Shown here: positions 42,105-50,841 of the stretch, in pieces | Layout: every line of letters begins with the position of its first letter | Numbering within the stretch: position 1 is the stretch's first letter | Origin: Microbispora sp. NBC_01189 | Lineage (GTDB): Bacteria; Actinomycetota; Actinomycetes; Streptosporangiales; Streptosporangiaceae | Reading direction: 5' to 3' | Assembly (NCBI RefSeq): GCF_036010665.1 | Contig: NZ_CP108581.1 | Span: forward strand, 2,585,501-2,649,500 | Length of the DNA: 64,000 nucleotides | Notes under the pieces: generated by a model | The model's input: the letters and a program-made list of their open reading frames with translations, nothing else | What the model was told of the DNA's origin: nothing | The model's database searches: none | Made by a program: the position numbers and the translations under genes

Positions 42105-42521
42105 ATGGTGTGCGCCATGGAGGCATCTGAGTTACTCGAGCGGGCCCGCTCGCGCGCGACCGACCCCGAAGATCCCCTGGAAGTGCTGTCCGCCGCGATC
42201 GCGCTGTGCGGCGAACCGGGCGGCGAGGCCGACGCCCTGCTCGACCTCGCCGTACGCCGGGCCCGGGAGGCCGGCGCGTCCTGGACCGCCATCGGCGAGC
42301 GGCTGGGCTACGTCCACCGGCCCGCGCGCAGGCGCTTCACCCCCGCCTTCGCCCACCGGCACCTGGTCAACCGCCGCATGAAGCGCGAGGTCGCCTGCTC
42401 CTTCTGCCGGAGGCCGCCGGGGCCGCGGGTCCACATGGTCCACGGCGAGGGCGGGCGCATCTGCGACAAGTGCGTGGCCCTGGCGGGCGACATCGTCGCC
42501 GGGCTGGCCCGCCGCCGCTGA
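42105..42521 (+). CDS. Small HTH protein with ClpX-type C4 zinc finger
   Basis: A 138-residue protein. ATG 42105 has GGGAGG six bases upstream, better than ATG 42117. The N-terminal half is helical with an HTH-like segment (REAGASWTAIGERLGYVHRPARRRF). The C-terminal CSFCRRPPGPRVHMVHGEGGRICDKCVALAGDIV matches the ClpX zinc-binding C4 domain. Unlike ClpX it has no AAA+ module. It could be a DNA-binding regulator or adaptor. Confidence 0.8.
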   Translation: MVCAMEASELLERARSRATDPEDPLEVLSAAIALCGEPGGEADALLDLAVRRAREAGASWTAIGERLGYVHRPARRRFTPAFAHRHLVNRRMKREVACSFCRRPPGPRVHMVHGEGGRICDKCVALAGDIVAGLARRR

Positions 42522-42605
42522 GGACGCCGCCCGGCGCCGCCCGCCGGACGCGCCGGACGCGCCGGCGCGGGTACGCGTGACGCGACAGGCCGCCCGGAGG
42601 TCCGG

Positions 42606-43844
42606 TCAGGTGACGGTGAGCCGCCGGGCGTAGCGCTCGTCCCGCCACCGCTCCTCGCCGAGCACCTCCGCCAGCGCGGTCGCCGCGTCGAACACGTCCA
42701 CGTGGCGCAGGTACAGCGGGGCGAAGCCGAAGCGGACGAGGTCGGGCTCGCGGTAGTCGCCGATCACGCCCCGGTCGGCGAGCGCGCGCACCACCGGGTA
42801 GCCCTGGGGATGGCGGTAGCTGACCTGGCTGCCCCGCCGCTCCGGGTCGCGGGGAGTGGCCAGGACGAGCCCGAGCCCCGGGGGGACCAGGTCGTCGAGC
42901 AGGTCGACGAACAGCGAGGTGAGGGCCAGGCTCTTGGCCCTCACCTCCGACAGGTCCACCCGCTCCCAGATGTCGAGCGACGCGTTCAGCGCGGCGTACG
43001 AGAGGATCGGCGGGCTGCCGGTGGCGAACCTGCGCACGCCGGGGGCGGGACGGTAGTGCGGCTCGAAGTCGAACGGCGCGGCGTGGCCGTGCCAGCCCGA
43101 CAGCGGGTTGCGGACGGCGTCCTGATGGCGCGGCGCGACGTAGAGGTAGGCGGGCGCGCCCGGCCCGCCGTTGAGGTACTTGTAGGTGCAGCCGACCGCG
43201 AAGTCCGCCTCGCCCACCCGCACCGGCATCGCCCCGGCGCTGTGGCACAGGTCCCAGACCATCAGCGCGCCGGCCGCCCGCACCTGTTCCGTCACCGCCG
43301 CCATGTCGCGGGCGGCGCCGGTCCGGTAGTCGACCTGCGAGAGCAGCACGAGCGCCACGCCGTCGTCGAGGGCGTCCGCGAGCGACGGGCCCCGCTCACC
43401 GATGTCGCGGATCTCGTACGAGCCGAGCGCCCGGGCCGCGCCCTCCACGACGTACCGGTCGGTGGGGAAGTTGTCGAGATCGGAGACGATCACGCGGCGG
43501 CCCGGCCGCAGCGGCAGGGCGGCAGTGACCACCTTGAAGATGTTCACCGAGGTGGAGTCGCCCGCCAGCACCTCGCCGGGGCCCGCGCCGATCAGGGGCG
43601 CGATCCGGTCGCCGGTGGTCTGCGGCATGTCCCACCAGCCGGCCGTGTTCCAGCTGGCCCCGAGGTGCCTGCCCCACTCGGTCTCGACGGTGCGGGCCAC
43701 CCGTTCCGGCGTGTGCCGGGGCAGCGCGCCCAGCGAGTTGCCCAGCAGGTAGACGACCCCGGGAGGAAGCGAGAACTCATCCCGGAACCCTCTCAGCGGG
43801 TCCCTGGCGTCGAGATCCTGACATTCGGCACGGCTGACACCCAT
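42606..43844 (-). CDS. kynU: Kynureninase
   Basis: A 412-residue PLP enzyme cleaving kynurenine or 3-hydroxykynurenine to (hydroxy)anthranilate and alanine. YLLGNSLGALP is the family N-terminus; VSDLDNFPTDRYVVEG, MVWDLCHSAGAMPV (PLP Asp) and CTYKYLNGGPGAPAYLYV with the Schiff-base Lys (~residue 220) follow. GGAGGAGG precedes ATG 43844. No kynA/kynB partner is in view, but the divergent GntR regulator may control it. The product could feed tryptophan degradation or an anthranilate-derived pathway. Confidence 0.95.
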   Translation of the reverse strand: MGVSRAECQDLDARDPLRGFRDEFSLPPGVVYLLGNSLGALPRHTPERVARTVETEWGRHLGASWNTAGWWDMPQTTGDRIAPLIGAGPGEVLAGDSTSVNIFKVVTAALPLRPGRRVIVSDLDNFPTDRYVVEGAARALGSYEIRDIGERGPSLADALDDGVALVLLSQVDYRTGAARDMAAVTEQVRAAGALMVWDLCHSAGAMPVRVGEADFAVGCTYKYLNGGPGAPAYLYVAPRHQDAVRNPLSGWHGHAAPFDFEPHYRPAPGVRRFATGSPPILSYAALNASLDIWERVDLSEVRAKSLALTSLFVDLLDDLVPPGLGLVLATPRDPERRGSQVSYRHPQGYPVVRALADRGVIGDYREPDLVRFGFAPLYLRHVDVFDAATALAEVLGEERWRDERYARRLTVT

Positions 43845-44106
43845 CGGCACCTCCTCCTTCTCCGCATTATGTCCCGAAAAATCCGATCTTGTAGAGCATG
43901 CGATGACACAGCGTGGACGGCAGAGCCATACCGGTGGGGACCGTTCCACCGAATGCGGACGGCAATAAACCCCAGAGATCACCACAGCGGCACTATCAGC
44001 CCAAAGTAAGCACAAGACGCACCCAAGACTCTGTGCGATCGTGGACAAGACGGGGCAAGTTCTCTGGAGACGCCAATCCCCCGTTGGTGACAGAGGGTGA
44101 TCAAAC

Positions 44107-44859
44107 GTGACGGAGTCCCCGGTGCATCATGAGTCCCCGATTTATCGTCGCATCGCCGACAGGCTGCGCGATCAGATCCTGTCCGGCGCACTCGGTGACG
44201 GGGACCGGCTACCGGGCGAGAACGCGCTCATGAACGAGTACGGCATCGCACGGGCTACGGCGCGGCAGGCACTCGCCGTGCTGATCAACGAAGGGCTCGC
44301 CGTGCCGAAACGAGGATCGGGCGTCTACGTACGCCTGTTCCGCCCGATCCGCCGCCACGGGTCCCGCCGGCTCTCGCGCGAGCAGTGGGCCCAGGGCCTG
44401 GCCATCTGGGACTCCGACACGCGTGGCCGTTCGTACACGGTGGACGAGGTGCGGATCCTGCGCGAGGCCGCGAGCGAGCACGCCGGCCGCGTGCTCGGCG
44501 CGGCAGAGGTCTGGGTGCGCCGCCGCCGTTACTCGGTGGACGGCCGTCCGGTGCAGCTCGCGGCGTCCTGCTTTCCCGCCGATCTCGTGGAGGGCACGGC
44601 GGTCGTCCTGCCCGACACCGGTCCCGGAGGGGTGTACGCCCGCCTGGGCGAGCTCGGCCACGCCCCCGTCCACTTCAGTGAGGAGGTGCGGGCGCGGATG
44701 CCGCTGCCCGGGGAGGCCGAACTGCTGCACCTCCCGGCCGGCACGCCGGTGATCTCCGTAACCCGGGTGGCCTTCGCGGAGGGAGGGGTTCCGGTGGAGG
44801 TCAACGAGATGACGCTCGACGCGGCGTCGTACGTACTCCAGTACGACTTCGACGCGTAG
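44107..44859 (+). CDS. GntR-family regulator (HutC/UTRA type)
   Basis: A 250-residue protein. wHTH: PIYRRIADRLRDQILSGALGDGDRLPGENALMNEYGIARATARQALAVLINEGLAVPKRGSGVYV. C-terminal UTRA domain (~95-245): VWVRRRRYSVDGRPVQLAASCFPADL, VRARMPLPGEAELLHLPAGTPVISVTRVAF. GTG 44107. It is divergent from kynureninase and followed by a small protein gene, an arrangement frequent in Streptosporangiales. A palindrome lies just downstream. Confidence 0.9.
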   Translation: MTESPVHHESPIYRRIADRLRDQILSGALGDGDRLPGENALMNEYGIARATARQALAVLINEGLAVPKRGSGVYVRLFRPIRRHGSRRLSREQWAQGLAIWDSDTRGRSYTVDEVRILREAASEHAGRVLGAAEVWVRRRRYSVDGRPVQLAASCFPADLVEGTAVVLPDTGPGGVYARLGELGHAPVHFSEEVRARMPLPGEAELLHLPAGTPVISVTRVAFAEGGVPVEVNEMTLDAASYVLQYDFDA

Positions 44860-44865
44860 ATCAAC

Positions 44866-44897
44866 TGGACAAGTCCGCCGATAGGTTGACCTGTCCA
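44866..44897. promoter_or_regulatory. GntR-type operator between the regulator and a small protein gene
   Basis: TGGACAAGTC (44866-44875) and GACCTGTCCA (44888-44897) form an inverted repeat with one mismatch pair, resembling TTGACCTGTCCA boxes near actinomycete GntR regulators. The site is ~90 bases before the next start. Confidence 0.5.
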
Positions 44898-44986
44898 TCC
44901 CGATCATTGATTTCTCTAGAGAAGTCCCGCACCGTGAAGAAAGAGACGTCAAGAACACCGGGCCTACGGCGAGGGAAGGTGGACGG

Positions 44987-45205
44987 GTGTCCTTTGACCG
45001 ACGCCTTGCCGAGATCGCTCGGGAGTTTCCGGAGTGGACGATCTGGCGGAGTGACGCGGGCCGGTGGTGGGCCACCCGGCACCGCCCGCTCACCTCGGCC
45101 CAGCGGGCGGCCGGCTGCGCGATGACCATCGACGCCGACGAGCCCGACGGGCTGCGCGAGCAGCTGCGCGAGCAGGAGGAGTGCGACGCCGCCGCCGATC
45201 CATGA
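44987..45205 (+). CDS. Small hypothetical protein
   Basis: A 72-residue protein from GTG 44987 with GAAGG upstream. Sequence SFDRRLAEIAREFPEWTIWRSDAGRWWATRHRP resembles the small proteins often found after GntR regulators in actinomycetes (a -R-L-A-x-IA-x-EFP-x-W- start and Trp-rich core). Function unknown. A terminator follows directly. Confidence 0.75.
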   Translation: MSFDRRLAEIAREFPEWTIWRSDAGRWWATRHRPLTSAQRAAGCAMTIDADEPDGLREQLREQEECDAAADP

Positions 45206-45207
45206 GC

Positions 45208-45246
45208 GCGGAAGCCCCCGACCCGATCGGGGGCGGGGGCTTCCGC
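45208..45246. terminator. Bidirectional hairpin terminator
   Basis: GCGGAAGCCCCCG (45208-45220) is perfectly complementary to CGGGGGCTTCCGC (45234-45246). It lies between the converging small-protein and DivIVA-like genes. Confidence 0.85.
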
Positions 45247-45279
45247 CACCAAAGATCGTTCAGCGCGCGTTCCCGCGGC

Positions 45280-46443
45280 TCACTCGCCGGCGACCCGCTC
45301 CTCGCCCGGAGCGGCGCGGCGTACGCGGCCGAGGTCGACGTCGGTGTCCTCGGGCGACGCCGCCAGGTCGGGCCCGATCTCCGCGTGCCCCCCGGTTTCC
45401 ACGTGACCGGCGTCGGCGTGGTCCTGCTGCTCGGCGCGCCCCGCGTCCACGACCAGGACGGCCTCCTCCTCGTCGCCCTCGGCCGGGTGGATCCCAGGCG
45501 TGTGAATCCCAGGCGTGTGGATCCCAGGCGTGTGAATCCCGGACTCGGACGCGCCGGACGGCTCCTCCCCGGACGGCGCGGTGATCTCCCGGGGCTGCGG
45601 CGCGAAGTCACCCGCACCGAGAGCCTGGACCTGCGGCGCGGGCGGCAGCACGGTAGCCTCGTCGACCAGCGCCCCGGCCGTCGACTCCCGGTGCATCAGG
45701 TCACCGAGCACCGAGCCGATCTCGTTGAGGCGGCGGACGACCTCCGTGTGGGTGTCGGTCAGGTAGGCCACCCGGCGGCCGGTGTGCTCGTCCAGCGCGG
45801 TCACCCGCTGCTGCGCCGCCGCCAGCATGGCCTCGGCCTGGCCGCGCGCATCGACGAGCAGCCGCTCCGACTCCGTCCGGGCGTCCGTGAGCAGGCGCTC
45901 CGACTCGGCGCGGGCGGAGCGGAGAGTCTCGTCGGCCTCGGCGCGGGCGCTGCCCAGCGTCTCGTCGGCGTCCGCGCCCGCCTGCGCCAGCAGCCGCTCC
46001 GACGTCGCGGTGGCGTCGGCGACCCGGCGCTCGGCCTCGTCCTGGGCGGCGGACCTGATCGCGTCGGCCTGCTCGCGCGCGGACGTCACCAGCCGCTCGG
46101 CCTCCGCCGTGGCGCCGTCGCGCAGCCTCGTGGCCTCGGCCTCGGACGCCTCCTTGTTGGCCGTCGCCTCCTCCTGCGCCAGCTTGAGGATCTGGCTCAG
46201 CCGCTCGCCCAGCTCGTCGGGATTCTGCGGCGACTCGGTCATCTTGCGCCGCGCCTCGGCCAGTTCGAGCCGGCTCTGCTCGGCCTGGTCGATCGTACGC
46301 GCGAGCCGTTCCTCCAGGTCCCGGATCTGGTTGCGGGTGCGGACCATGTAGTCGTGGACCTGCCTGCGGCTGTATCCACGCATCACGACTTCGAACGAGT
46401 CGTCGCTCATCAGGTCGGGGAAGTTGTCGGTCTGGTTCGTCAT
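45280..46443 (-). CDS. DivIVA-like coiled-coil protein
   Basis: A 387-residue protein. Residues ~15-60 (SFEVVMRGYSRRQVHDYMVRTRNQIRDLEERL) match the DivIVA N-terminal lipid-binding motif and first coiled coil. Residues ~60-265 are a long Ala/Glu/Arg coiled coil with heptad-like 11-residue repeats (ARAEADETLRSARAESERLL). The C-terminal tail is acidic and contains four GIHTP-like repeats. It probably acts as a cytoskeletal scaffold at poles, hyphal tips or septa. ATG 46443. Confidence 0.85.
   Translation of the reverse strand: MTNQTDNFPDLMSDDSFEVVMRGYSRRQVHDYMVRTRNQIRDLEERLARTIDQAEQSRLELAEARRKMTESPQNPDELGERLSQILKLAQEEATANKEASEAEATRLRDGATAEAERLVTSAREQADAIRSAAQDEAERRVADATATSERLLAQAGADADETLGSARAEADETLRSARAESERLLTDARTESERLLVDARGQAEAMLAAAQQRVTALDEHTGRRVAYLTDTHTEVVRRLNEIGSVLGDLMHRESTAGALVDEATVLPPAPQVQALGAGDFAPQPREITAPSGEEPSGASESGIHTPGIHTPGIHTPGIHPAEGDEEEAVLVVDAGRAEQQDHADAGHVETGGHAEIGPDLAASPEDTDVDLGRVRRAAPGEERVAGE
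45487..45542. repeat. 15-bp tandem repeat (four units) inside the DivIVA-like gene
   Basis: Units GTGGATCCCAGGCGT and GTGAATCCCAGGCGT alternate, each 15 bp, the last partial. They encode the GIHTP pentapeptide repeats in the tail; being a multiple of three, expansion keeps the frame. Confidence 0.9.
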
Positions 46444-46601
46444 AGGAAGCCCTGGGGGTCGGAGACAACGACGGTAACGCACGCCAGGACACGACTTTCC
46501 TGCTATCCGCCGCACATCGCAACCTGAACGCGGCAGCCGGACGGGAAAACCCGCGGGGCGTCCCGTCACGCCCGCCGGAGGGCTCATGGGATCATCGTGG
46601 G

Positions 46602-47132
46602 ATGCCGTACGTAGCCGACCTGGACGACGACGCGACGCCGATCATCCACCCGGAGGCGTGGGTGGCCCCGGGGGCGGTGGTCGTCGGGAGGGTGCGGCTC
46701 GGACGCGGCGCGAACGTCTGGTACGGATCGGTGCTGCGCGGCGACGACGAGCGGATCGAGGTCGGCGACGAGGTCAACGTCCAGGACCTGTGCTGCCTGC
46801 ACGCCGACCCCGGCGAACCGGTGATCCTGGACGACCGGGTGAGCCTCGGCCACCGGGCGATGGTGCACGGCGCGCACGTGGAGACGGGGGCGCTGGTGGG
46901 CATCGGCGCGGTCGTGCTCGGCGGAGCGGTCGTCGGGGCCGGGTCCCTGGTCGCCGCCGGGACCGTGGTGCCGCCCGGACGGCGGATCCCGGCCGGCGTG
47001 CTGGTCGCGGGGGTGCCGGGGAGGGTGGTCCGCGAGCTTACCGACGACGACCGCGCCTCCTTCGCGCGGACGCCGGACAACTACCTCGCCAAGGCCCGCC
47101 GTCACGCCGCGGCCTCGGTTCGGTCCCGATGA
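46602..47132 (+). CDS. Gamma-type carbonic anhydrase family protein
   Basis: A 176-residue left-handed beta-helix (hexapeptide repeat) protein. PEAWVAPGAVVVGRVRLGRGANVWYGSVLRGDDERIEVGDEVNVQDLCCLHAD and RVSLGHRAMVHGAHV supply the His ligands expected in gamma-CA/YrdA-like proteins (LHAD, GHRA, VHGA). Catalytic activity is often absent in such homologues. Its last 95 bp overlap the end of the opposing EEP gene. Confidence 0.92.
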   Translation: MPYVADLDDDATPIIHPEAWVAPGAVVVGRVRLGRGANVWYGSVLRGDDERIEVGDEVNVQDLCCLHADPGEPVILDDRVSLGHRAMVHGAHVETGALVGIGAVVLGGAVVGAGSLVAAGTVVPPGRRIPAGVLVAGVPGRVVRELTDDDRASFARTPDNYLAKARRHAAASVRSR

Positions 47133-48012
47133 GCGTGCCGGCCAGCGCCAGGTGGTCCGAGAGCTCGGGGTCGGTCCTGACGGCCTCGGCGCCGCCCGGG
47201 CGGTAGTCGGCCTCGCTGGCGAAGATGTAGTCGATCTTCCGGCCGCCGCGCGTCGTGGGGTCGCCGCCCCGGCGCAGGGACCCGCACGCGGGGGTGTCCG
47301 CCTCGGTGTAGCCGCCGTCGCCCAGGCCCATGCCGTACACGCCGGTGAGCTGGGCGTCGCCGGGCTCGCGGTTGAAGTCGCCGGTGAGGATCACCGGGGC
47401 GCCGCCGGCGTACCTCTTCACCAGCCCGGTGACCTGCCGCGGCGTCTCGGTGCCGGAGATGTGCGTCACGCAGCAGACCGATCGGCGCGGGCCGACGTCG
47501 CCCCGGGCGCACAGCAGGCCGCGCGGGTGGACCGTCTCGCCGGGCTCGGCCGGGGCGTCGGCGCGCAGCAGCCGTCGCAGCGGCGGGCCCTGCGTGCCGT
47601 TCCGTAGCGCCAGCGCCACGCCGAAGGTCCTGCCGTCCGGCGGGGCCGTGTGCGGCGTGAGGTCGCGCCAGAGCGTCCTGCACCGGTCCTCGCGGCCCGG
47701 CCCGCCGCCCCTGGCGTAGCCGTACCAGACGAGGTGATATCCGGGCAGCTCACGACGCAGGAGGCCGACCTGGGCGTAGCACATCTCGGTGAAGGAGGCG
47801 ACGTCCACGTCCCTCGACCGGATCAGCGCGGAGACCTGGCCGGCCCAGGTCCGGCGGCGCTGCGGCGTCAGGTCGCGGACACAGGTGCCGGCCCGGTTGC
47901 CGGCCGCGCAGACGTTGTAGGTGAGGACGTTCACCCGGTAGGTGTCGCCGGGCGCCGGAAGACCGGCCACCACAACTCCAGCAATCGCCACCCCTGCCAC
48001 AAACGCCCCCAT
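47038..48012 (-). CDS. Exported endonuclease/exonuclease/phosphatase (EEP) family protein
   Basis: A 324-residue protein. The N-terminus (AFVAGVAIAGVVVAGLPAPG) is a signal peptide or anchor. The EEP fold shows VNVLTYNVCA (first strand, Asn), FTEMC, VILTGDFNREPGD (catalytic Asp/Asn), KIDYIFA and DPELSDHLALAGTL (final Asp-His pair). It is a likely extracellular metal-dependent phosphodiesterase, such as a nuclease or sphingomyelinase-like enzyme. Its Arg-rich C-terminal tail (~32 residues) is coded across the gamma-CA gene on the other strand. Confidence 0.88.
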   Translation of the reverse strand: MGAFVAGVAIAGVVVAGLPAPGDTYRVNVLTYNVCAAGNRAGTCVRDLTPQRRRTWAGQVSALIRSRDVDVASFTEMCYAQVGLLRRELPGYHLVWYGYARGGGPGREDRCRTLWRDLTPHTAPPDGRTFGVALALRNGTQGPPLRRLLRADAPAEPGETVHPRGLLCARGDVGPRRSVCCVTHISGTETPRQVTGLVKRYAGGAPVILTGDFNREPGDAQLTGVYGMGLGDGGYTEADTPACGSLRRGGDPTTRGGRKIDYIFASEADYRPGGAEAVRTDPELSDHLALAGTLIGTEPRPRRDGGPWRGSCPASARRRRGRRR

Positions 48013-48038
48013 ACGGCAGGAAGCTACTCAGAAGCGGA

Positions 48039-49289
48039 TCAACCCGTCCATGCACCTGTGGTGAAATTCCCGACATTGATTGCCATGACTGGTGCCGCGA
48101 CCGCGAGATAGGCCATCATCACCCACGGTTTCCGGCTCCCCGCGACGCCCACCGCGACGTAGAGCGGCCACCACAGCAGCGAGGCCCGCCCGATCGACAT
48201 GTAGAACGACGACATGGCCAGCAGCGCCACCGCCTGGGGCGCCAGATAGGCGACGTCGGCCCAGTTCCGCCGGGCCAGCATCAAGAGGATCAGCACGACC
48301 AGCACGAGCCCCGCGATGATGTCCTCGCGGTACGACGTGGCGAGGATGGGCTCGTCGATCGACCTGTTCCAGGTGTTGACGAACGCGATCCACGGCTTCT
48401 CCGGGAAACGCCCCCAGTACTCCGCCTCCGCCGCCTTCCAGGCCATCGCGTCGCCGGTGCGGTGCCACAGATAGAGCATGTACGCCAGCACCGGCAGGCC
48501 CGGGACGACCAGCCAGGGAGCCGTCCGCCACCCGGCCGAGCGCAGGCCGTTCGCGGAGACGAGGAACATGACCGCGAGGCCCGCGGCCAGGAAGAGGCCG
48601 GAGATGCGCACCGACGAGGCGAAGGCGGCGCACAGGGCCGCCGCCTCCCACCTGCCCTTGCGGGCCAGCAGCCAGGCCGGGACGGCCAGCGCGAGGAAGG
48701 GCGCCTCGGAGTATCCGGCCAGCAGGAACGTGGCGAACGGGCTGAGGAAGAAGGCCAGCACCACCCAGGTGCCGCTGCCCTCGCGGTAGGACTCGCCCAG
48801 CCGGTGCAGGGCCACCGCGACGACCGCGCTCGCGACGAACGACACCAGCACGATGGCCAGGTCCCAGTTCGAGATGAACAGGTGCAGCGACCGCAGGAGC
48901 ATCGGCAGGCCGGGAAAGAACGCCACCAGCTTCGGCGCGTCCGGCATGCCCGGCGTGCCGTCGTAGCCGTACTGCCCGATGGCGATGAAATTCTCGGCGT
49001 CCCAGGGCGTGAGCCGGTCGAGCAGCGGCGCCTCGGTGCGTCCCGGCGCCGCGAGGACCATGTAGATGTAGGTCGCGATGTGCCAGAAGAACCAGATCAG
49101 CAGGGCCGTACGGTCACCTGGACGGCCGGGCCACCGCCACCCGCGGCTCTCCCGCTCCGGACGCGGCGTCTCCGTCTGCTCACCGGTCGCGGCGCCGTCC
49201 GGAGCGCCCACGGGCGTCCCCTTCGCCGGTTCCTCGGCCACGCCCTGCTCCCGGTCGGCCCCCGCCTGCTGGATCTCAGTCACGAGCAC
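48039..49289 (-). CDS. Polytopic mannosyltransferase (PIG-V-like family)
   Basis: A 416-residue membrane protein. After a ~60-residue hydrophilic N-terminus come about ten helices. The first loop has LTPWDAENFIAIGQYGYDG, the WD-containing motif conserved in PIG-V-like mannosyltransferases, then LVAFFPGLPMLLR. Probably transfers mannose from a polyprenyl donor outside the membrane. GTG 49289 or GTG 49283 may be the start; no strong ribosome site is seen. It is 26 bp upstream of the EEP gene in the same direction. Confidence 0.85.
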   Translation of the reverse strand: MLVTEIQQAGADREQGVAEEPAKGTPVGAPDGAATGEQTETPRPERESRGWRWPGRPGDRTALLIWFFWHIATYIYMVLAAPGRTEAPLLDRLTPWDAENFIAIGQYGYDGTPGMPDAPKLVAFFPGLPMLLRSLHLFISNWDLAIVLVSFVASAVVAVALHRLGESYREGSGTWVVLAFFLSPFATFLLAGYSEAPFLALAVPAWLLARKGRWEAAALCAAFASSVRISGLFLAAGLAVMFLVSANGLRSAGWRTAPWLVVPGLPVLAYMLYLWHRTGDAMAWKAAEAEYWGRFPEKPWIAFVNTWNRSIDEPILATSYREDIIAGLVLVVLILLMLARRNWADVAYLAPQAVALLAMSSFYMSIGRASLLWWPLYVAVGVAGSRKPWVMMAYLAVAAPVMAINVGNFTTGAWTG

Positions 49290-49484
49290 CTATGGAATAC
49301 GTCCCGGCTGTTCCTGCCAAGTCGCCTACGTCGAATTCCACCGTAGAACCTCACGGAAATCCACAGGAGTGCTGCTCGACGGGCCGCCGACGGTGAAACT
49401 TTCAGCGAGCTCACCGCGGCAGGCAGCGCCGTTCCATCTTGCTCAGCCGGCCGTCGTCGTACAGCGGTGACGTCCCCCGCACCC

Positions 49485-50723
49485 TCAGCCACCCGGCCCG
49501 CCGCCGGGCGAGGCCCCGGTGATCGCCTGCGTCTCCCGCCGGCTCATCTCCTGCAGCGGCGCGCCGTCGCTGTTGCTCAGGATAACGCCGGCCCAGCCGG
49601 TGTACGGGTAGATACTCCAGCATGCGCCGGCACCGGGGTTGGCGCCGGCGCGCTGGAACACCCACTGGTCGCCGACGATGTGGACCGGTATCTGGTAGGC
49701 CCCGAACGATGTCGGTCCGTGGGGGGTCTTGGCCGCGGTGAGCACATCGGCCCAGGGGCGGTCCAGCACCGTGCCGTCACCCAGCGCCCGCGCGAACCGG
49801 ACCAGATCCGGCGCGGTGGCGAAGCCGCCGTCACCGGGGGCGTCGATGAAGGCGCGGCCCGGGTTCTTGCCCAGCACCCACGGGGCCGGGCTGCTTTGGT
49901 CCAGGTTGCGGACGGCGTCCACCTCGCGGCCGTCGGCGAGCGTCATGTACGGATGCGCGATGTGCCGGTCGGTGAGCCACTGCGGCCGGGTGTAGAACGC
50001 CGAGCCGGTCATGCCGCAGCGCTTGAAGATGTTCTCCTCGACGTAGTCCCAGTATGTCCTGCCGGTCACCGCCTCCACGATCAGCGCGGGGATGGCGACC
50101 TCGGCGCCGGCGTGGTCGGTGGGAGTGCCGGGGGCGGCCACCAGCTTCGACTGCCGGGCCCACTGCTCGCAGAACTCATGCACCTCCTCCCGGCTCCGGA
50201 AGACTCGTCGCACGTCCTCATCCGGAGTGTTCAGCCCGGAAGTGCCGGAGATCAGATGGTGGATGGTCACCTGCTCGGCGATCTCCTTGGCGAAGCCTTT
50301 CAGGTATTCGCCCACTGTGTCGGACAGCCGCAGTTCGCCTCGCTGCGCCAGTTGCAGGATGGCCACCGCGTGGAACGGTTTGCCGGCCGAACTGAGGCTG
50401 AACGCGGTGCCCTCGTGGTTGGGAATCCTCCGTTCCCTGTCGGCCATGCCGTAGCTGCGTGACAGCACGGTGCGGCCCCGGTGCGACAGCAGCACCACGC
50501 CGGAGAACCTGCCCTCGGCGGCCAGCTTGGCCACGTACCGGTCGTAGGCTCCGCCCGGCAGGGTGTCCGGCGGGACCCGGTCGCGCCCGGACGAGCCGGT
50601 CGAGGCCGAGTCGGCGTGACCGGCCCCGGCGTCCGCCAACGGCCCGCCGACGGCGACCACACCGGCCGCCACCCCGCCCCATCTGAGCAACCGCCGCCGG
50701 TCGACCCGGCGTACCAAATCCAT
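49485..50723 (-). CDS. Exported serine hydrolase (beta-lactamase/class C-like)
   Basis: A 412-residue protein. Signal peptide with twin-Arg-like core (RRVDRRRLLRWGGVAAGVVAVGG). The SxxK motif is SAGK in AFSLSSAGKPFHAVAILQLAQRGELRLSDTVGEYL. The usual YxN is not canonical: the aligned segment is TDHAGAEVAIPALIVEAVTG. A late HxG-like triad was not identified with certainty. ATG 50723 is chosen because GGAAGGGG is 8 bases upstream. It is divergent from the two-component regulator (118 bp), which may control it. Confidence 0.85.
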   Translation of the reverse strand: MDLVRRVDRRRLLRWGGVAAGVVAVGGPLADAGAGHADSASTGSSGRDRVPPDTLPGGAYDRYVAKLAAEGRFSGVVLLSHRGRTVLSRSYGMADRERRIPNHEGTAFSLSSAGKPFHAVAILQLAQRGELRLSDTVGEYLKGFAKEIAEQVTIHHLISGTSGLNTPDEDVRRVFRSREEVHEFCEQWARQSKLVAAPGTPTDHAGAEVAIPALIVEAVTGRTYWDYVEENIFKRCGMTGSAFYTRPQWLTDRHIAHPYMTLADGREVDAVRNLDQSSPAPWVLGKNPGRAFIDAPGDGGFATAPDLVRFARALGDGTVLDRPWADVLTAAKTPHGPTSFGAYQIPVHIVGDQWVFQRAGANPGAGACWSIYPYTGWAGVILSNSDGAPLQEMSRRETQAITGASPGGGPGG

Positions 50724-50841
50724 GATCATGACCCCTTCCCGATCCACGAACGGACCATCGCAGGTCTACCGGCGGACATCTCTCGGCGACCGATTCCCGA
50801 GCCATAGGCCGGCCATATGCGGCGCCGGGGATACTGGGCGG

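Noticed and set aside
42522..42605. Terminator in the GC-rich gap after the zinc-finger gene
   Set aside because: Many short overlapping GC pairings exist but no single stem is better than expected by composition.
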